Below are positions 13,382-24,574 of a stretch of DNA of 64,000 nucleotides, piece by piece (the first letter of the stretch is position 1; each line of letters starts with the position of its first letter). The DNA lies in the NCBI RefSeq assembly GCF_037893015.1, contig NC_133662.1, positions 200,565,050 through 200,629,049 of the forward strand, in the 5' to 3' direction. Source of the DNA: Macrotis lagotis (lineage: Eukaryota; Chordata; Mammalia; Peramelemorphia; Peramelidae). The translations under genes and the position numbers were made by a program. The notes below the pieces were generated by a model that was not told the DNA's origin, did not search any database, and saw only the letters and a list, made by a program, of their open reading frames with translations.

Positions 13382-13516
13382 CTTGCAAAGGGCTGGGATT
13401 GGATGGCCTGTCCAGGACCATAGGGCCAGGTGGAGGCTGGGCCTAAGGGGTGGTATGGGGGCTCGGGTCCTCTTGCCCCAGGGCCAGGAATCTGTCTGCT
13501 GCACCACTCAGCTACC
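13382..13516 (-). repeat. Antisense SINE-like module A in half-L1 3' region
   Basis: Reverse-complement resemblance to the tRNA-derived SINE: TTGCAAAGGGCTGGGATTGG at the tail end, CCCCAGGGCCAGGAATCTGT in the middle and CACTCAGCTACCC at the head end. It is strongly diverged and GC-rich. Confidence 0.6.
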
Positions 13517-13707
13517 CTATAGCAGAGTCAGAGTGAAAGGAGAGAGAAAATATAGTACATGGAAGTGGAGAAATATGAAACGAAGGAGTTGCAATCAGCA
13601 ATGGCAACAGTGGAAAAATATGGAAGTAACTTTTGGGATGGACTTATCATAAAGAACGTGATCCACCCACGACAGAGTTGGTGGTGTTGGAACACAGACT
13701 GAAGCAC

Positions 13708-13710
13708 ATA

Positions 13711-13764
<54 letters not shown>
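13708..13764 (+). repeat. (ATT)n microsatellite, about 18 units
   Basis: A pure ATT array between modules A and B. Poly-Ile and poly-Asn open frames through it on both strands are artefacts. Confidence 0.97.
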
Positions 13765-13765
13765 T

Positions 13766-13894
13766 GGGGGGGTGCAGGGCAAATGGGGCTGGGTAGCCTG
13801 CCTGGGGCTGCATAGCAGGGTGATTGTTGGGTGTCTGAGGGAGCCGGGTGCTCCTGCCTCAAGGGCCAGTGCTCTGTCTGCCACCCAGCCGCCC
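13766..13894 (-). repeat. Antisense SINE-like module B
   Basis: GTGCAGGGCAAATGGGGCTG at the tail side, GTGATTGTTGGGTGTCTGAG in the core, then CTCAAGGGCCAGTGCTCTGT and CCACCCAGCCGCCC at the head side. The reading GATTGTTGGGTGT is shared with module C and differs from the usual AATTATTAAGTGT. Confidence 0.7.
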
Positions 13895-13948
13895 ATACTA
13901 TTATTACTATTTTATTTTATTTTATTTTATGTCTTTTTTTTCTTTTTT

Positions 13949-14087
13949 TGGTTTTTGCAGGGCAGTGGTGTTGGGGTGGCTTGCATGTCACACAGCTGGG
14001 TTATTGTTGGGTGTATGGGGCCAGATATGGGCTAGGGTGCTCCTGGCTCCAGGGCTGGTGCCCTGTTCACTGTGCCACCTGGCCATA
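13949..14087 (-). repeat. Antisense SINE-like module C
   Basis: GGTTTTTGCAGGGCAGTGGT, then TTATTGTTGGGTGTATGGGG, CTCCAGGGCTGGTGCCCTGT and TGTGCCACCTGGCC. A TTTTATTTTA-rich spacer precedes it and an ATTATTACTATT spacer follows, like those around module B. Confidence 0.7.
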
Positions 14088-14280
14088 CCTACAATTATTA
14101 CTATTATTTTTTATTTCAATTTTTATTTTTTCCTCTCCCTTTTACTTTATCACTCAAGCGAGTCTATATTTTTGGGGGGAGGGGGTATTTTGATTACTCT
14201 TAAACAAGAATATTTTATTAATGTATAAAAAACATTATTTGTACAAAATGAGAATAAATATTAAATAAATAAAAAAAAAC

Positions 14281-14306
14281 AGTGCAAGCTTTCCAAGTTT
14301 TAAAAA
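14281..14306 (+). other. Possible 3' transduction after half-L1 poly(A)
   Basis: A short unique stretch (AGTGCAAGCTTTCCAAG) sits between the element's A-rich end and a second A run that abuts the right TSD. This is what a transcript ending at a downstream poly(A) site would leave. Confidence 0.5.
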
Positions 14307-14910
14307 AAAGAATGTGCTAATGTACATCTTTGAGAGGTTTATATTTCAAGCATTATTTTTTGCTGTTAGAAATAAATAGTTGCCCTGTATTTGGTCATTT
14401 TGTACATAACTTTTTCTAGAACAAACCCTATTAATCACTTTTAGGAAAGACAAGAACCATGCCAAATATTTGTTAAAAAGTTTTCCCCTAACACTCTGGG
14501 ATAGAGACATACTGAATTCTAGAGAGCAACTCCTCTTTGGGTCCAAATTTCCCCAAGAGAAAGAAGCCACCTTTTTGGAAGGCACACACCCTATTCCTCA
14601 TGGGTAACAACAGTTGCTCTTTGTTCCTGGCTTTGACATTTATGTCACCATTTATCTGAGATAAATCAAGTATATGCTACTTCCCTCTAGTTCCTACTTT
14701 CTTTTGTTTGTTTGTTTGTTTGTTTTTGCTGAGTTGTAAAGGAAGATTTCATCTTGAAATCATTATAAAGTTCCAAGACCAAGGTCACAGGTATGATTAT
14801 ATTCCTCTGTACCATGAAAATGAATCTCAGTGAAAAGACCAACCTATATAAGTCAGTACTTTGCTATCGATTCCAAAGGGTATAAAATCTCTTCCCTAAA
14901 AGGGGCTTTT

Positions 14911-15064
14911 AAGGTGTGGCTAGGTGGCACAATGGATAAAGCACTGGCCCTGAGGTCAAGAGTACCTATGTTCAAATCTGACCTCAGATACTTAATTTCC
15001 TATCTGTGTAACCTTAGGCAAACAACATAATCCCATTGCCTTGCAAAAAAAAAAAACTAAAAAA
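14911..15064 (+). mobile_element. tRNA-derived marsupial SINE
   Basis: Complete copy (GTGGCTAGGTGGCACAATGG to TTGCAAAAAA). Flanks AAAGGGGCTTTT and AAAAGGGTGGGG…CCTTT are weakly duplicated. Confidence 0.88.
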
Positions 15065-17430
15065 AGGGTGGGGGGGGCCTTTGAGTCACTCAGTGCTTGG
15101 GGATAGTCTCTACCACTGCTACTTATTCCTTGTTGTATATTGACCAGATTATCTATATCCCCAGTAACCAGGATCTGGGGCCCGAGGTGACATATGACCA
15201 TTAAGTCTACTACTAGTCTAGTGCCTGTTGGCATTCTTAACCTCTGGTACATGGGCCCCAAAGGTAGCAGGACCCCAGGAATTTGAATAGGAAAAATTTT
15301 TTTCATCTTGACTTCAATACAACTGACATCCTTTATAATCCTAGGCATTTATTTTATACATTTATAAACATTATTCTGAGAAGTGATCATAGGCTTTGCC
15401 AGTTGACCAAAGAGGTCCATAATAACTAAAAAAGTTAAGAATCACTGGGTAAGCAGAGAATTGTAGAACCTGCTGATTTGGCTCCAGTTTGACACCTGTT
15501 CCTTCACATCTGTGGCAGTAAACTTTGATTCACTTCACAAAGGTTATGAATCTCTTTCAAGAATTAACTTTTCATGGTTTAAACCCAAGCACTTATTGAC
15601 TTGACCATCAAACTAAAATGCCTATCGTCATAAAATAAAATGTTAATTAATGCTGCTTAATTTAAAATCAAATTCTTCCTAGTTCTGTTTATTTCCTGCC
15701 ATAATACATGATATACATGATATCCAAACTCTTTCCTACTATGTAAGCAGGGAAAAGGCTTGGCACAATCACTGTAAATTGAGACAGGAGCTTTTTTAAG
15801 CCTTGGGCAATGAAAATAGATTTGACCTTTGTAGCAACACCATTGACCTTTCCTGAGAGGGTTCAGTTGATAGAAGAGTCTATGATTCTGTGATATGTAG
15901 CAACTGGTCTGGTCATTTTTTTTAGAAAAAACAACGGTTGAGTCTCTGCAGCTGAATCCAAAATAATAATAGTTTTCCATTATGAATATTTTATATAATA
16001 CATTATATGTGAATTATAGATAAAACTTGATATTTTAAAATATCTTTAAAAAGATCTGACTAAGCATTTTTGCCTTCTAATCCTGGTTTTATGTTAGACT
16101 GGTCATGTGACCTTCCACTAAATTTTTTCAGCACATGAAAATAACTGACTTTATTCATCTGGATATCATAAGGATTAAATAATTGATGAATTCAAAGTGC
16201 TCTGAAAATAGAATGCAATAAATAAAACCAGACTGTTCAATCCTTTCTTGTTGTCAGATCCTAAATCCTTTACCTCAGCACAAATGATTATTTACTATAC
16301 CATCAAAATGTCATCACCAAAAAGTACTTTTGAAATATTTACAAAATACACTTTTTTTACTTACTGATATTTTATAATAAATGAACTGAAGTAAAACTAT
16401 TGATCTTGTTTAGTCCCTTTGGAACTGGGGAGAAGGGAGAGTGGATGATGTAAGAAAAAATATCAGAATTGTAGGTTTGTGCAACTTACCTTTGTAGAAC
16501 CAGTTGCTTATGCAACAACTTCTTACTGAAGGCAAAACAAAACACTTCCCCAAAATTAGTGAGAAGTCTAGTATTGCTTTTAAGCAAACAATAATGAGGT
16601 CTCTCTAAGTAAATTTTATTCCATGCCTAAAACCTAAGTATGAACATGCCCAAATTATAATAAATACTTTCAGACTTTATGGATTTCATATATATGTATA
16701 TATATATATATACATATAAACAGATACATAGATACATTACACATATATAGATTCATAATCTATGAAAGACAGGTTCATAGTCTACCCAGCAGTTCATAAT
16801 AATTAAGAAGTAGCACATTAGATATGGCCTGGTATATACCATAGACTTCAGGAAAGCTAATTTCAAAGAGTTCAGAAATAGTTAGGATCTCATAACCTCA
16901 GATTCTCAATTAAAAGTTGATTAACAAACGAGAAGCTTCCAAGAATTGAGATTGTGTGTCTTCTACAATCACTTTCCTGAGCCAGCTGATATACTAATAT
17001 ACTCTGGCTAAAGGCACCCACATTAGAATATAAGCTCTCAGAAAGAAGGTACTGTTTCAGCTTATCTTTGTATAACTAGAATTCCTGAACATATTAAGAG
17101 CTTAATAAATATCTATGGATTGATTAATTGATGAAAATTACAAATGAATCCAATGATGAAGGCAAGGGATATGTCTAATGAAAACAATGTAACTACAGAA
17201 GAAACTCAGTGGCAAACTCATATTTTTAAAAGGTTGTGTATAGAAAATGAAGCAAGAGTAGGTGTCAGAAAAAGACACAAGAGCAAGTAATTGAGGAATA
17301 CAAGAAAGTGACAAAATTATTTCAAAATAGTATCAGGAAAATCAAAGCCTAGCATGAACTAAAGAAAATGAAAAGAGTTTTGGAACCTTGAAACTTTAAG
17401 TGATCAGAGAAATCATGTAGTCAAAAGAGG
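15065..17430. other. Intergenic, no gene seen
   Basis: AT-rich DNA with only a (TA)n stretch at about 16689-16712. The minus-strand open frames at 14992-15348 and 15657-15980 have no recognisable product. Confidence 0.4.
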
Positions 17431-17439
17431 AGAATTTAG

Positions 17440-17620
17440 ATCCAGAAAGGACTTTGAAGGCTATCTAAGTCAGCTCCCTCCTTTTAACAGATGAAGAAAT
17501 TGAGACCCAGAAAAGTTAAGTGACTTGACCTTAGCACAAAGGTAGATTTGAACCATGGTTCCCTGGCTGCAAAATTAGCATACTTCCCATTGTATCACAT
17601 AAGCTGAAGTCTTCACTTAA
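17440..17620 (-). mobile_element. Antisense MIR-like SINE
   Basis: Reads as the reverse complement of a CORE/MIR SINE: CAGATGAAGAAATTGAGACC, AAGTTAAGTGACTTGACC, GATTTGAACCATGGTTCCC and TTCCCATTGTATCAC. Confidence 0.7.
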
Positions 17621-17936
17621 CAAATGACCCAAGGTCCCAAAAGTGACAATAGCTAAACCAACATTTAAAAACATAGGATCTCTAATTTCAAATCCAGTAT
17701 TCTTATCATTACAACAAACCAAGAAAGGATTGGATTCATATTTGGGGTAGATGTGAAGACAATAATAGAAAAATGAAAGAAGTTACAACTATTTATCTTG
17801 TTTAACTGCTGGTTTCTCTAACCAGGGAAATAATCTTCAGAATGAGAAGACTCCAGACAAAAAAAGGGTTAACAGGTAACTAAAACTCAAGAAAAGTGAG
17901 AAAATATTAAGACAGCTATTGCTCTCAATAAACAAT

Positions 17937-18240
17937 AATTTATATTATATTTATTATATATATTATATATCATATATCATATCATATCTTATACCATATC
18001 ATATCATGTCATATTATACCATATCATGTTATATTTATTATATCATGTTATATTATATTATATTTTATATTGTTATATTGTATCATATCATATATCATAT
18101 CATATTTTGTTATAGTTTATTTATTATATAGTATAATGTAATATTAGACAATGTTTTATTGTATCATAAACTATATTATGAAATTATGTTTATGATATAT
18201 AACATTATTACATAATTTTATATATTATATTTATTTTGCA
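17937..18240. repeat. AT-rich low-complexity block, ATATC/ATATT variants
   Basis: About 300 bases built of irregular CATAT, TATAC and TTATAT units, with few bases other than A and T. The Tyr/Ile-rich frame at 17919-18131 is not a gene. Confidence 0.9.
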
Positions 18241-18489
18241 CATAACCAGGGATACATATAAAAAAAGTGAAATGGTTCAGGCCTTCACAGAACTTACTTT
18301 TTACCAGGGCTATGTAAAAACAAGCTCATAGATAAATAAATACTAAATATAATAAAAAATAAAGGGAGGAGTCATTAACAACTGAAGGAATTAGGACATC
18401 CTTCTAAAGGAGAAAGCTCAAGCTGAACCTTGAAGGGAGCTGGACATGCCAAGAGTTTGAGATGAAGGATCACATTCCACAGTTGAAAT

Positions 18490-19260
18490 CTAATCAGTTG
18501 CTAAATACAGACATTTCTGTCTCCGCAATATGTCTTGCATATACCTCCATTTCTCTACCACTACATACCCACTCCCACCACTGATTCAGAAACATATCAC
18601 CTCTCATCTGGGCCATTACATAGCTTTCTAATAGATTTCTCTGCATTGAGTCTCTCTTCTCTCCAATCCAAACTCTACTCAGCTAGAATTGATTTTCCTA
18701 AAGTGCAGACCTGAGCATTATGCTTATTAATTGCCAAATGTGGCTCAGTGGATGGAACTCTGGACCTCAATTTGTGAAGCTCTGAGTTCAAGTATAACCT
18801 CGAACATTTACTAGCTGAGTGACCCTGGGCAAGTCATTTAACCTTGTTTGCCCTAAATTCTTCATTTTTAAAATGATCTGGAGAAGAAAATGACAAATCA
18901 ATCCAGTACCTTTGCAAAAAAAATCCCAAATAGGATTATAGTGTTGAACATGACTAAAAAAAGACTGAACAATAGCAATATAAAATGGATTTTCCTTCCT
19001 CCTTTCCCTTCCCTTCTCCTTTTCCAGTGGCTCCCTATTACCTCTACTCTCTTTTGGACATTTAAAGCTTCTCATAACCTGGCATTCTCCTGTTTTTCCA
19101 GACTTCTCATACATTACACCAGTCTATGCTCTTTAAGATCCAGCTACACTGGTGGAGTTGTCATTTCTTACCTGTGATACTCTATGTCCCATCTTCAAGT
19201 CTTTTAACTGATTGCTTACAATGTAGGGAATGTTCTCCCTCCTTGCTTCCTCTTCATGAA
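18490..19260 (+). repeat. Old interspersed repeat, split by a SINE
   Basis: Landmarks are TCTCCAATCCAAACTCTACT, GATTTTCCTAAAGTGCAG, CAGTGGCTCCCTATTACCTC and AGGGAATGTTCTCCCTCC, the order of an abundant old repeat that recurs in this window near 36180, 37140, 41940 and 63640. An older SINE (18724-18985) is inserted between its halves. The family name is not assigned. Confidence 0.55.
18724..18985 (+). mobile_element. Older SINE with RTE-like 3' tail
   Basis: A tRNA-like head and core (GTGGCTCAGTGGATGGAACT, TGACCCTGGGCAAGTCATTT) are followed by GGAGAAGAAAATGACAAATC, CCAGTACCTTTGC and GAACATGACTAAAAAAAGAC. That 3' segment resembles the end of RTE/BovB-mobilised marsupial SINEs and differs from the TTGCAAAAACCTAAA end of the young SINEs. 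Confidence 0.65.
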
Positions 19261-19799
19261 CAAAAACAGCTCTGCTATAATGCTTGTTTTGAAAATTAAT
19301 TTGTTCCAACATGATTAAGAAACATGTAGAATTTCATCCATGAAATACATCCATGAAATACATTAGATGAATACAGAAAACTGCACCTAGCCAAACCAAG
19401 CCATTTCACAAAATACACAAATTCACACTCCTCAAATATCTATCAGTTACCTCAGTTTACTACATATGTTATCCTGAAAGGGTTTTTTTGCTATTCTTTT
19501 GAATTTTTGGAGATAGATACATAGATAGATATCTAAATATAATATATGGAAAGAGAGAAGAGAGCACATTCATCCAGTATCCCAACATCAAAAATACCTG
19601 AGTATTACATAAAAAAAGAAAGCTTTAAGTACTGAGGAGAAGTTTGAATTAACAAAGCATTTTATTGGTTTGTTTCTTTCAGGGGGGGTTTTGCAAGGCA
19701 ATGGGGACAAGTGACTACAAAGCATTTTGGAAAGAGAGAACATGTCATATTTCCCAAGGAATAAAGTAATCCACACAGACTGTTAGAAATGGTGCCATG

Positions 19800-19950
19800 G
19801 GGGTGGCTAGGTGGCATAGTGGATAAAGCACCGGCTGTGGAGTCAGGAGTACCTGGGTTCAAATCCAGTCTCAGACACTTAATAATTACCTAGCTGTGTG
19901 GCCTTGGGCAAGCCACTTAACCCCATTTGCCCTGCAAAAACCTAGAAAAA
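19800..19950 (+). mobile_element. tRNA-derived marsupial SINE with perfect TSD
   Basis: Complete copy. AAATGGTGCCATG occurs at 19787-19799 and 19951-19963. Low divergence from the local consensus suggests a young insertion. Confidence 0.95.
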
Positions 19951-20214
19951 AAATGGTGCCATGAAAATAAAATAACTTTATGTCTGCAAATATGTCCCCC
20001 CCCCCCCCGTTTTGTCCATAAACTGTAATGGTTTTTATTGTGTGATTTTGCATTGCATGGTGATTTTCAGGAATCTGTGGGTCAGATAATAGCAAAACTA
20101 AGTGTAATCCTTCAGCACTCAGCTGAGTCACTTTCCATATGAAGTCTTTCCTGGTCCTCTCAAGCTGATAATGCCTGCCCCTCTTCTTCTCAGGTTACCG
20201 TGAATGTGGTTTAC

Positions 20215-20320
20215 ATCTATATGTAAATATGTGTGTGTGTGTGTGTGTATTCACACATAAATTTATATGAATATATATATCCACATATTTATATGTATAT
20301 GTGTGTGTTTGTGTGTATCC
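20215..20320. repeat. TG/TA simple-repeat region
   Basis: Two (TG)n runs separated by TA-rich sequence. Confidence 0.85.
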
Positions 20321-20454
20321 ATGCCCATGTTATCTTCTCTATTAGAATGTATACTCTTTAAGGAAAAGGACTGCCTTGTAATCTTCAGGGCCACATAGTC
20401 CAAGTACATAGTATTCACCTGATAGATACTTTTTAGTTGATTTATTCCAGTCAC

Positions 20455-20930
20455 GGGGCATGACTTACAAAAATGTAGAAGCAAGAGATGGAATGTCATA
20501 TATAAGGAACAGAAAGTATGTCAATAGCATAGAATGCATAAGGGGAGAATATACCAAATAGAAGAGTTTCTATTTTGTCCTAGAAGTGATGAGAAGTCAT
20601 GAAGCTTCTCGAAAAGGGAAAGGTATGATTAGACTTACTCTTTGGTAATATTAATGTCAGCTTTGCAAAGGATAAATTAGAGATAGCAGTGAAACTGCTG
20701 GGAAACCTATCAAAAAACTACTATCAAAGCCCAGGCAAATGGTAATGTGGGATTTAACTAGGTAGTTGGAGTATTAAAAAAGAGAAAAGGACAGATAGAA
20801 AAGATGTTGAGGAGTTGTACTCAAGAAAATTTGACAATGGATTGGATATAGAGGGAGAAAGAGAGTAAAAGTCAAAGATGACTTCTAAGTTTAAAACCTG
20901 AGGAATGCCAAGGAGAGCAAAGAAAGAGGA
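20455..20930 (-). repeat. Old interspersed repeat, antisense copy
   Basis: Degraded blocks such as GAAGTCATGAAGCTTCTCG, GGATTGGATATAGAGGG and AAGATGACTTCTAAGTTT follow the reverse orientation of the repeat seen at 18490-19260. Confidence 0.4.
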
Positions 20931-20939
20931 AAAGGTCAT

Positions 20940-21435
20940 ATATGACCAAAATTTTTGTAATAGTTCTTTTTGTAGTAGGAAAATACTGGTACCTAAAGGG
21001 ATTTCACCAATTGGGAAATGCTTGCACAAATCAAAGTATATGAGTAAATGAAATACTATAGTACTATAAAAAAGGAAGAAATGATTTCACAGTACCCTGA
21101 GAAGATTTGTATGAGCTGATTCAGAATGAAGTGAGCACAATCAGGAGAATAATTAATACTTTTATAGTAACACTCTAAGAATAAACAGTTTTGAAGGACC
21201 AGAACTCTAATCAATGAATTGATCAATAATGATTCCAGAAGACTGTTGATAAAGAATGCTACCTACCTCCTGATAAAAAAGTGATAAAATACAGAATGAA
21301 AGGGATATTTTTTAAATATGGCCAATGTGGTGATTTATTTTGTTTAATTACACTTATTTTTATAAGAGTTTTGTTTTTTTTTTTCTTTTTGGTGGGTGGG
21401 GATAAGGGAAGGAGAAAAAATAAATAAAACCTTGA
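20940..21435 (+). mobile_element. Ancient L1 3' relic
   Basis: TTGTAATAGTTCTTTTTGTAG, CACCAATTGGGAAATGCTTG, TGTATGAGCTGATTCAGAAT and GAAGTGAGCACAATCAGGAG follow, in order, the end of L1 ORF2 and its 3' UTR as seen in the younger copies at 10250-10500 and 46260-46480. Confidence 0.65.
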
Positions 21436-22889
21436 CAACTAAAACAATTTTTAAAACTAAATGGTGATTGTTGACTGAATTGGGAAAATTATGGGGTGGG
21501 GGAGTTGGTTTAAGGGGAAAAGATAACAGGTTCAGTAAGTTCAAGTCATCTGGCCCAAACCAACTTACTCTTAAGCAAATGTGATTGATCAACTGTTGAT
21601 GTCTGTGGTGTTTGAAGAATCATTAGAAAGAGAGAGATTTCATAGAACCTAGGCAGGTATATATTGCAGTTTTAAAAGGTGCATATTTTAACTATAAATC
21701 ATTGAACTTGGTATTGATTCCTGGTATAATATTAGAAGTTAAAAATTAAAGGAAGGTTTGAAAGAAATTTGAAAGGGAAAAGATGAGTACGTGATGTGAT
21801 ATTGAACAACCAGACTTTTCCCTCTGTCAAGACCACACAGCAGAATGACTATGTACCTTTAAATGACTCTCTTAACTGAAGAGTAATGAGTTCTTACAAG
21901 AGTTTAAGAACTTGCATCTTCTCCAGTCAAATCACTCAATTGTTTGTCCCAATCATAAGCAACTCCTATTTAATCCCTTCACACTATTTTACTCTCCTCT
22001 ATTACTCTATCTCTACTAATGGCCAATTTTAGAAAAGAATTTAATCAGTGGCAAAATAAAACACAAAACATGTTCAGATAAAATCCTAATCCAAAACACA
22101 ACCCAGAATGTAATCCCCACTTAGTCCTACTTCAACCAGTCCAAGCACAAGGACAAAAAAGCTGAAAAATCTCACAAAACAACAACACTGGGAGCAGAAA
22201 AATAAATTTTCCATTCATGAACTAGAAAATTTTTCAGCTTGTTCTAATGAATGCAAGAACCTATTGAATGCTTAAGGTTTCTTTGTCTCCTCTATTAGAA
22301 TATAAACTCTCAGAGGTATATTTTTGCTTTTTCTTTATATTACCATCAATTAATGCAGTGCCTGGCCTACAGTAAGGACTTAATAAATGTTTTTGCTTGA
22401 TAGACTTAAACATTTGCTACAAACAAGGAACCACTGAGACTTGGATTTGCTTCCTTTGACTCTTATTCAATTTTCTTTTTTTTTCCCCTCACCTGAGATT
22501 AGATACAGGTACTTCTCTATAATTCTGACCTTTCAGTATTGGAACAGAGTTGGTTAGATTTTTTTTTTAAATGGGGAAATCTCTTGGCTATCTGAGTCCC
22601 TCCAAATACAAACAGAATGAACAGGAAGAGCAGAGTGGCTCTCACTTGATCACCATTCCCATTCCCCACTCTCATTATTCCCTCCCCTTACTTTTCTACC
22701 AATATCAGAATGCTCTGTTTTTAAATCCTCCACCTCTGTGTCACCACTTCTCTAAATATGAGCATAAAGATCACCACTGCTAATATATGACTGCCAAATT
22801 AAGAATGTCATGATGTCATGTCAAACTAACCTTCTCTCTCTCTCTCTCTCGGGTGGGAAGAGAACAGGGCTTAGATAAAGGTAGATCAA
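21436..22889. other. Intergenic, no gene seen
   Basis: A (CT)n run lies at ~22832-22850. Bases 22300-22400 (TCTCAGAGGTATATTTTTGC, GTGCCTGGCCTACAGTAAGG, ACTTAATAAATG) look like the 3' end of an old repeat. Nothing else was recognised. Confidence 0.45.
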
Positions 22890-24130
22890 AGAAATATGAT
22901 ATACATGCTATTACAGATTTAAACAAGGTATTTTTAAACCTTGTGGCCACTTGATCTCGTGATCAAGATGCTAATTTTATACACTAGAACAAGGTAGGTT
23001 TAGAAGTAGTTTACTAACAAGACCCAAAGAGTGAAGATTATCAGAAAGACCTAACCTCAAGTTGTTATCTCTAGTGAGGTGCCTTAGGACTGTTCTCAAT
23101 CCAGTTCTAGTCATTGTGCTTATAAATTCCTTGAAGGAAGACACAGATTCAATGCTTTATATTAAATGGAAGAATCATGATCAGAAAAAAAAGTATTTTG
23201 GTAACTTAGAATTAAGGGTTAAAGGTAAAAGGATATATTCTTCATTGGAGTTAAAAAAATCTTCTGTATAATATAGGATGGGGGAAGAATGGCAAAAAAG
23301 ACAAGCTTAGGTGAAAATAAAAAAAAAAAGACCTGGGGTTTGTAAAGTACTACAAGTTTAGTGAATCAGAAATATGATATTCTGACAACCAGAAATACCA
23401 GTGAAATCTCTGGCTGCACTCACAGAAGTTTAGTATCCAGAATGAAGAATATGACAGTTGTCCTTGTGAGAACACATCTGGAATATAATATTCAGTTCTA
23501 TGAAGTTCATTATGAGAGATAAGGGGGCTCATCTTTAGAAGAGGGGAATCAGGATGGTTAAAAGAAACTGAAACTTGGAAATCAGATCTAAATACAAAGT
23601 CTTAGTGTCTTTTTAAGTTATTAAAGTCTAGGTTAAATAAATATGGGTCAAAGGAGGGGCATGAAAGATATCTTTAAGGGGCAGTTAGGTGGCATAGTGG
23701 ATAAAGTACCAGCCTTGGAGTCAGGAGTACCTGGGTTCAAATCCGGTCTCAGACACTTAATAATTGCCTAGCTGTGTGGCCTTGGGCAAGCCACTTAACC
23801 CCATTTGCCTTGCAAAAACCTAAAAAAATTAAATAAATTAAATAAATTTAAAAAAAGATAGCTTTAAGAATATGAATGACTATCATGGAGAAAAGGGATC
23901 TGATTTATTCTGCTCTGATACTGACAGCAGAATAAGAAGTAATGGGTTGAAATTACTGGCAGCCAGCTCAACATAGGAAAAAAATTCTAACTCTTTAAAT
24001 TGTATAAAACCAAAATAAGCAAAGACTGGTTGACCTTTTGTAGGAGATGTCCCAGACGGGGTTCTTGCTTTGGGTTTGGGTTGGACTTGACATCTGAGGC
24101 CTTCTAACCCTTCAAATCTGACAATTCAGT
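22890..24130 (+). mobile_element. CR1/L3-like LINE, RT remnant to 3' UTR, with SINE inside
   Basis: TTTAAACAAGGTATTTTTAA, GACCCAAAGAGTGAAGATTA, CTCTAGTGAGGTGCCTTAGG and GTTCTCAATCCAGTTCTAGT match, with divergence, the RT region of old amniote CR1/L3 LINEs. After 23460, ACACATCTGGAATATAATAT and, after the inserted SINE, GGACTTGACATCTGAGG…CCTTC match its 3' UTR. Confidence 0.6.
23679..23853 (+). mobile_element. tRNA-derived marsupial SINE
   Basis: Full copy inside a CR1/L3-like element. TSD AAAGATATCTTTAAG (23664-23678) against AAAGATAGCTTTAAG (23854-23868). Confidence 0.94.
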
Positions 24131-24574
24131 TTTGCTGTTCACAGCCCTGTGTTAAATCATGTCAGCGATATCTGAAAAAAGAGTGTCTCTTAGAGCTTGC
24201 CTGGAAGAGCTACCAACCACATAACTGAAATAATTTTCTCAGCAGCACTTAAGTTATATGTCACAGTCAGACAGCTGTTCCCTTCAGTTCTAGAACTCCA
24301 TGTTTCTAAGAGAGTTATTCAAAAAATAGTGCACATTTGAACTTGCAAAGCACTTTCATATATATATCGAATCATTTCATCCTTAATTAAACATTATATT
24401 AACACTAAGTTAAAATGAAAAAACAGAGGTATAGAACAGGTAAACTATAATTGATGTTTTTATAGTGTTTTACATATGTAATCTTATTTAAGCCTCAGAC
24501 CACCCCTTTGAGATGGGTACTATATTTTCTCCATTTTGAAAATGATGAAACTAAGTTTCAGAAGTTCTAAAAAT

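Larger units (their letters stand above)
10881..14280 (+). mobile_element. Half-L1 (HAL1-like) composite element, ORF1 only
   Basis: The element starts with an L1-type 5' UTR (GGGGGGGCAGAGCCAAAATGG) that becomes GC-rich, followed by ORF1 (11620-12845). ORF2 does not follow: ~500 bases of purine-rich sequence lead into three antisense SINE-like modules separated by (ATT)n and TTTTA-rich spacers, then a poly(A)-like end. ORF1-only L1 derivatives (HAL1) are known in mammals. Whether this module arrangement is a family trait cannot be told from one copy. Confidence 0.75.
8257..14322 (+). mobile_element. Chimeric 6 kb retrotransposition product: truncated L1 joined to half-L1
   Basis: A 16-base direct repeat, AAAGAATGTGTTAATG at 8257-8272 and AAAGAATGTGCTAATG at 14307-14322 (one mismatch), brackets everything between. 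From left to right: an L1 truncated in ORF2 but with its 3' end and short poly(A) (8273-10878), two extra T residues, a half-L1 beginning at its 5' end (10881), its A-rich 3' end (~14270-14280), a 20-base non-element stretch, then a second A run. No duplication is seen at the internal junction. Single-event origin is inferred from that arrangement. Confidence 0.75.

Noticed and set aside
13528..13896. Poly-Asn and poly-Ile open frames
   Set aside because: Translations of the (ATT)n tract on each strand.
17919..18131. Tyr/Ile-rich open frame
   Set aside because: Low-complexity AT block, no coding signal.
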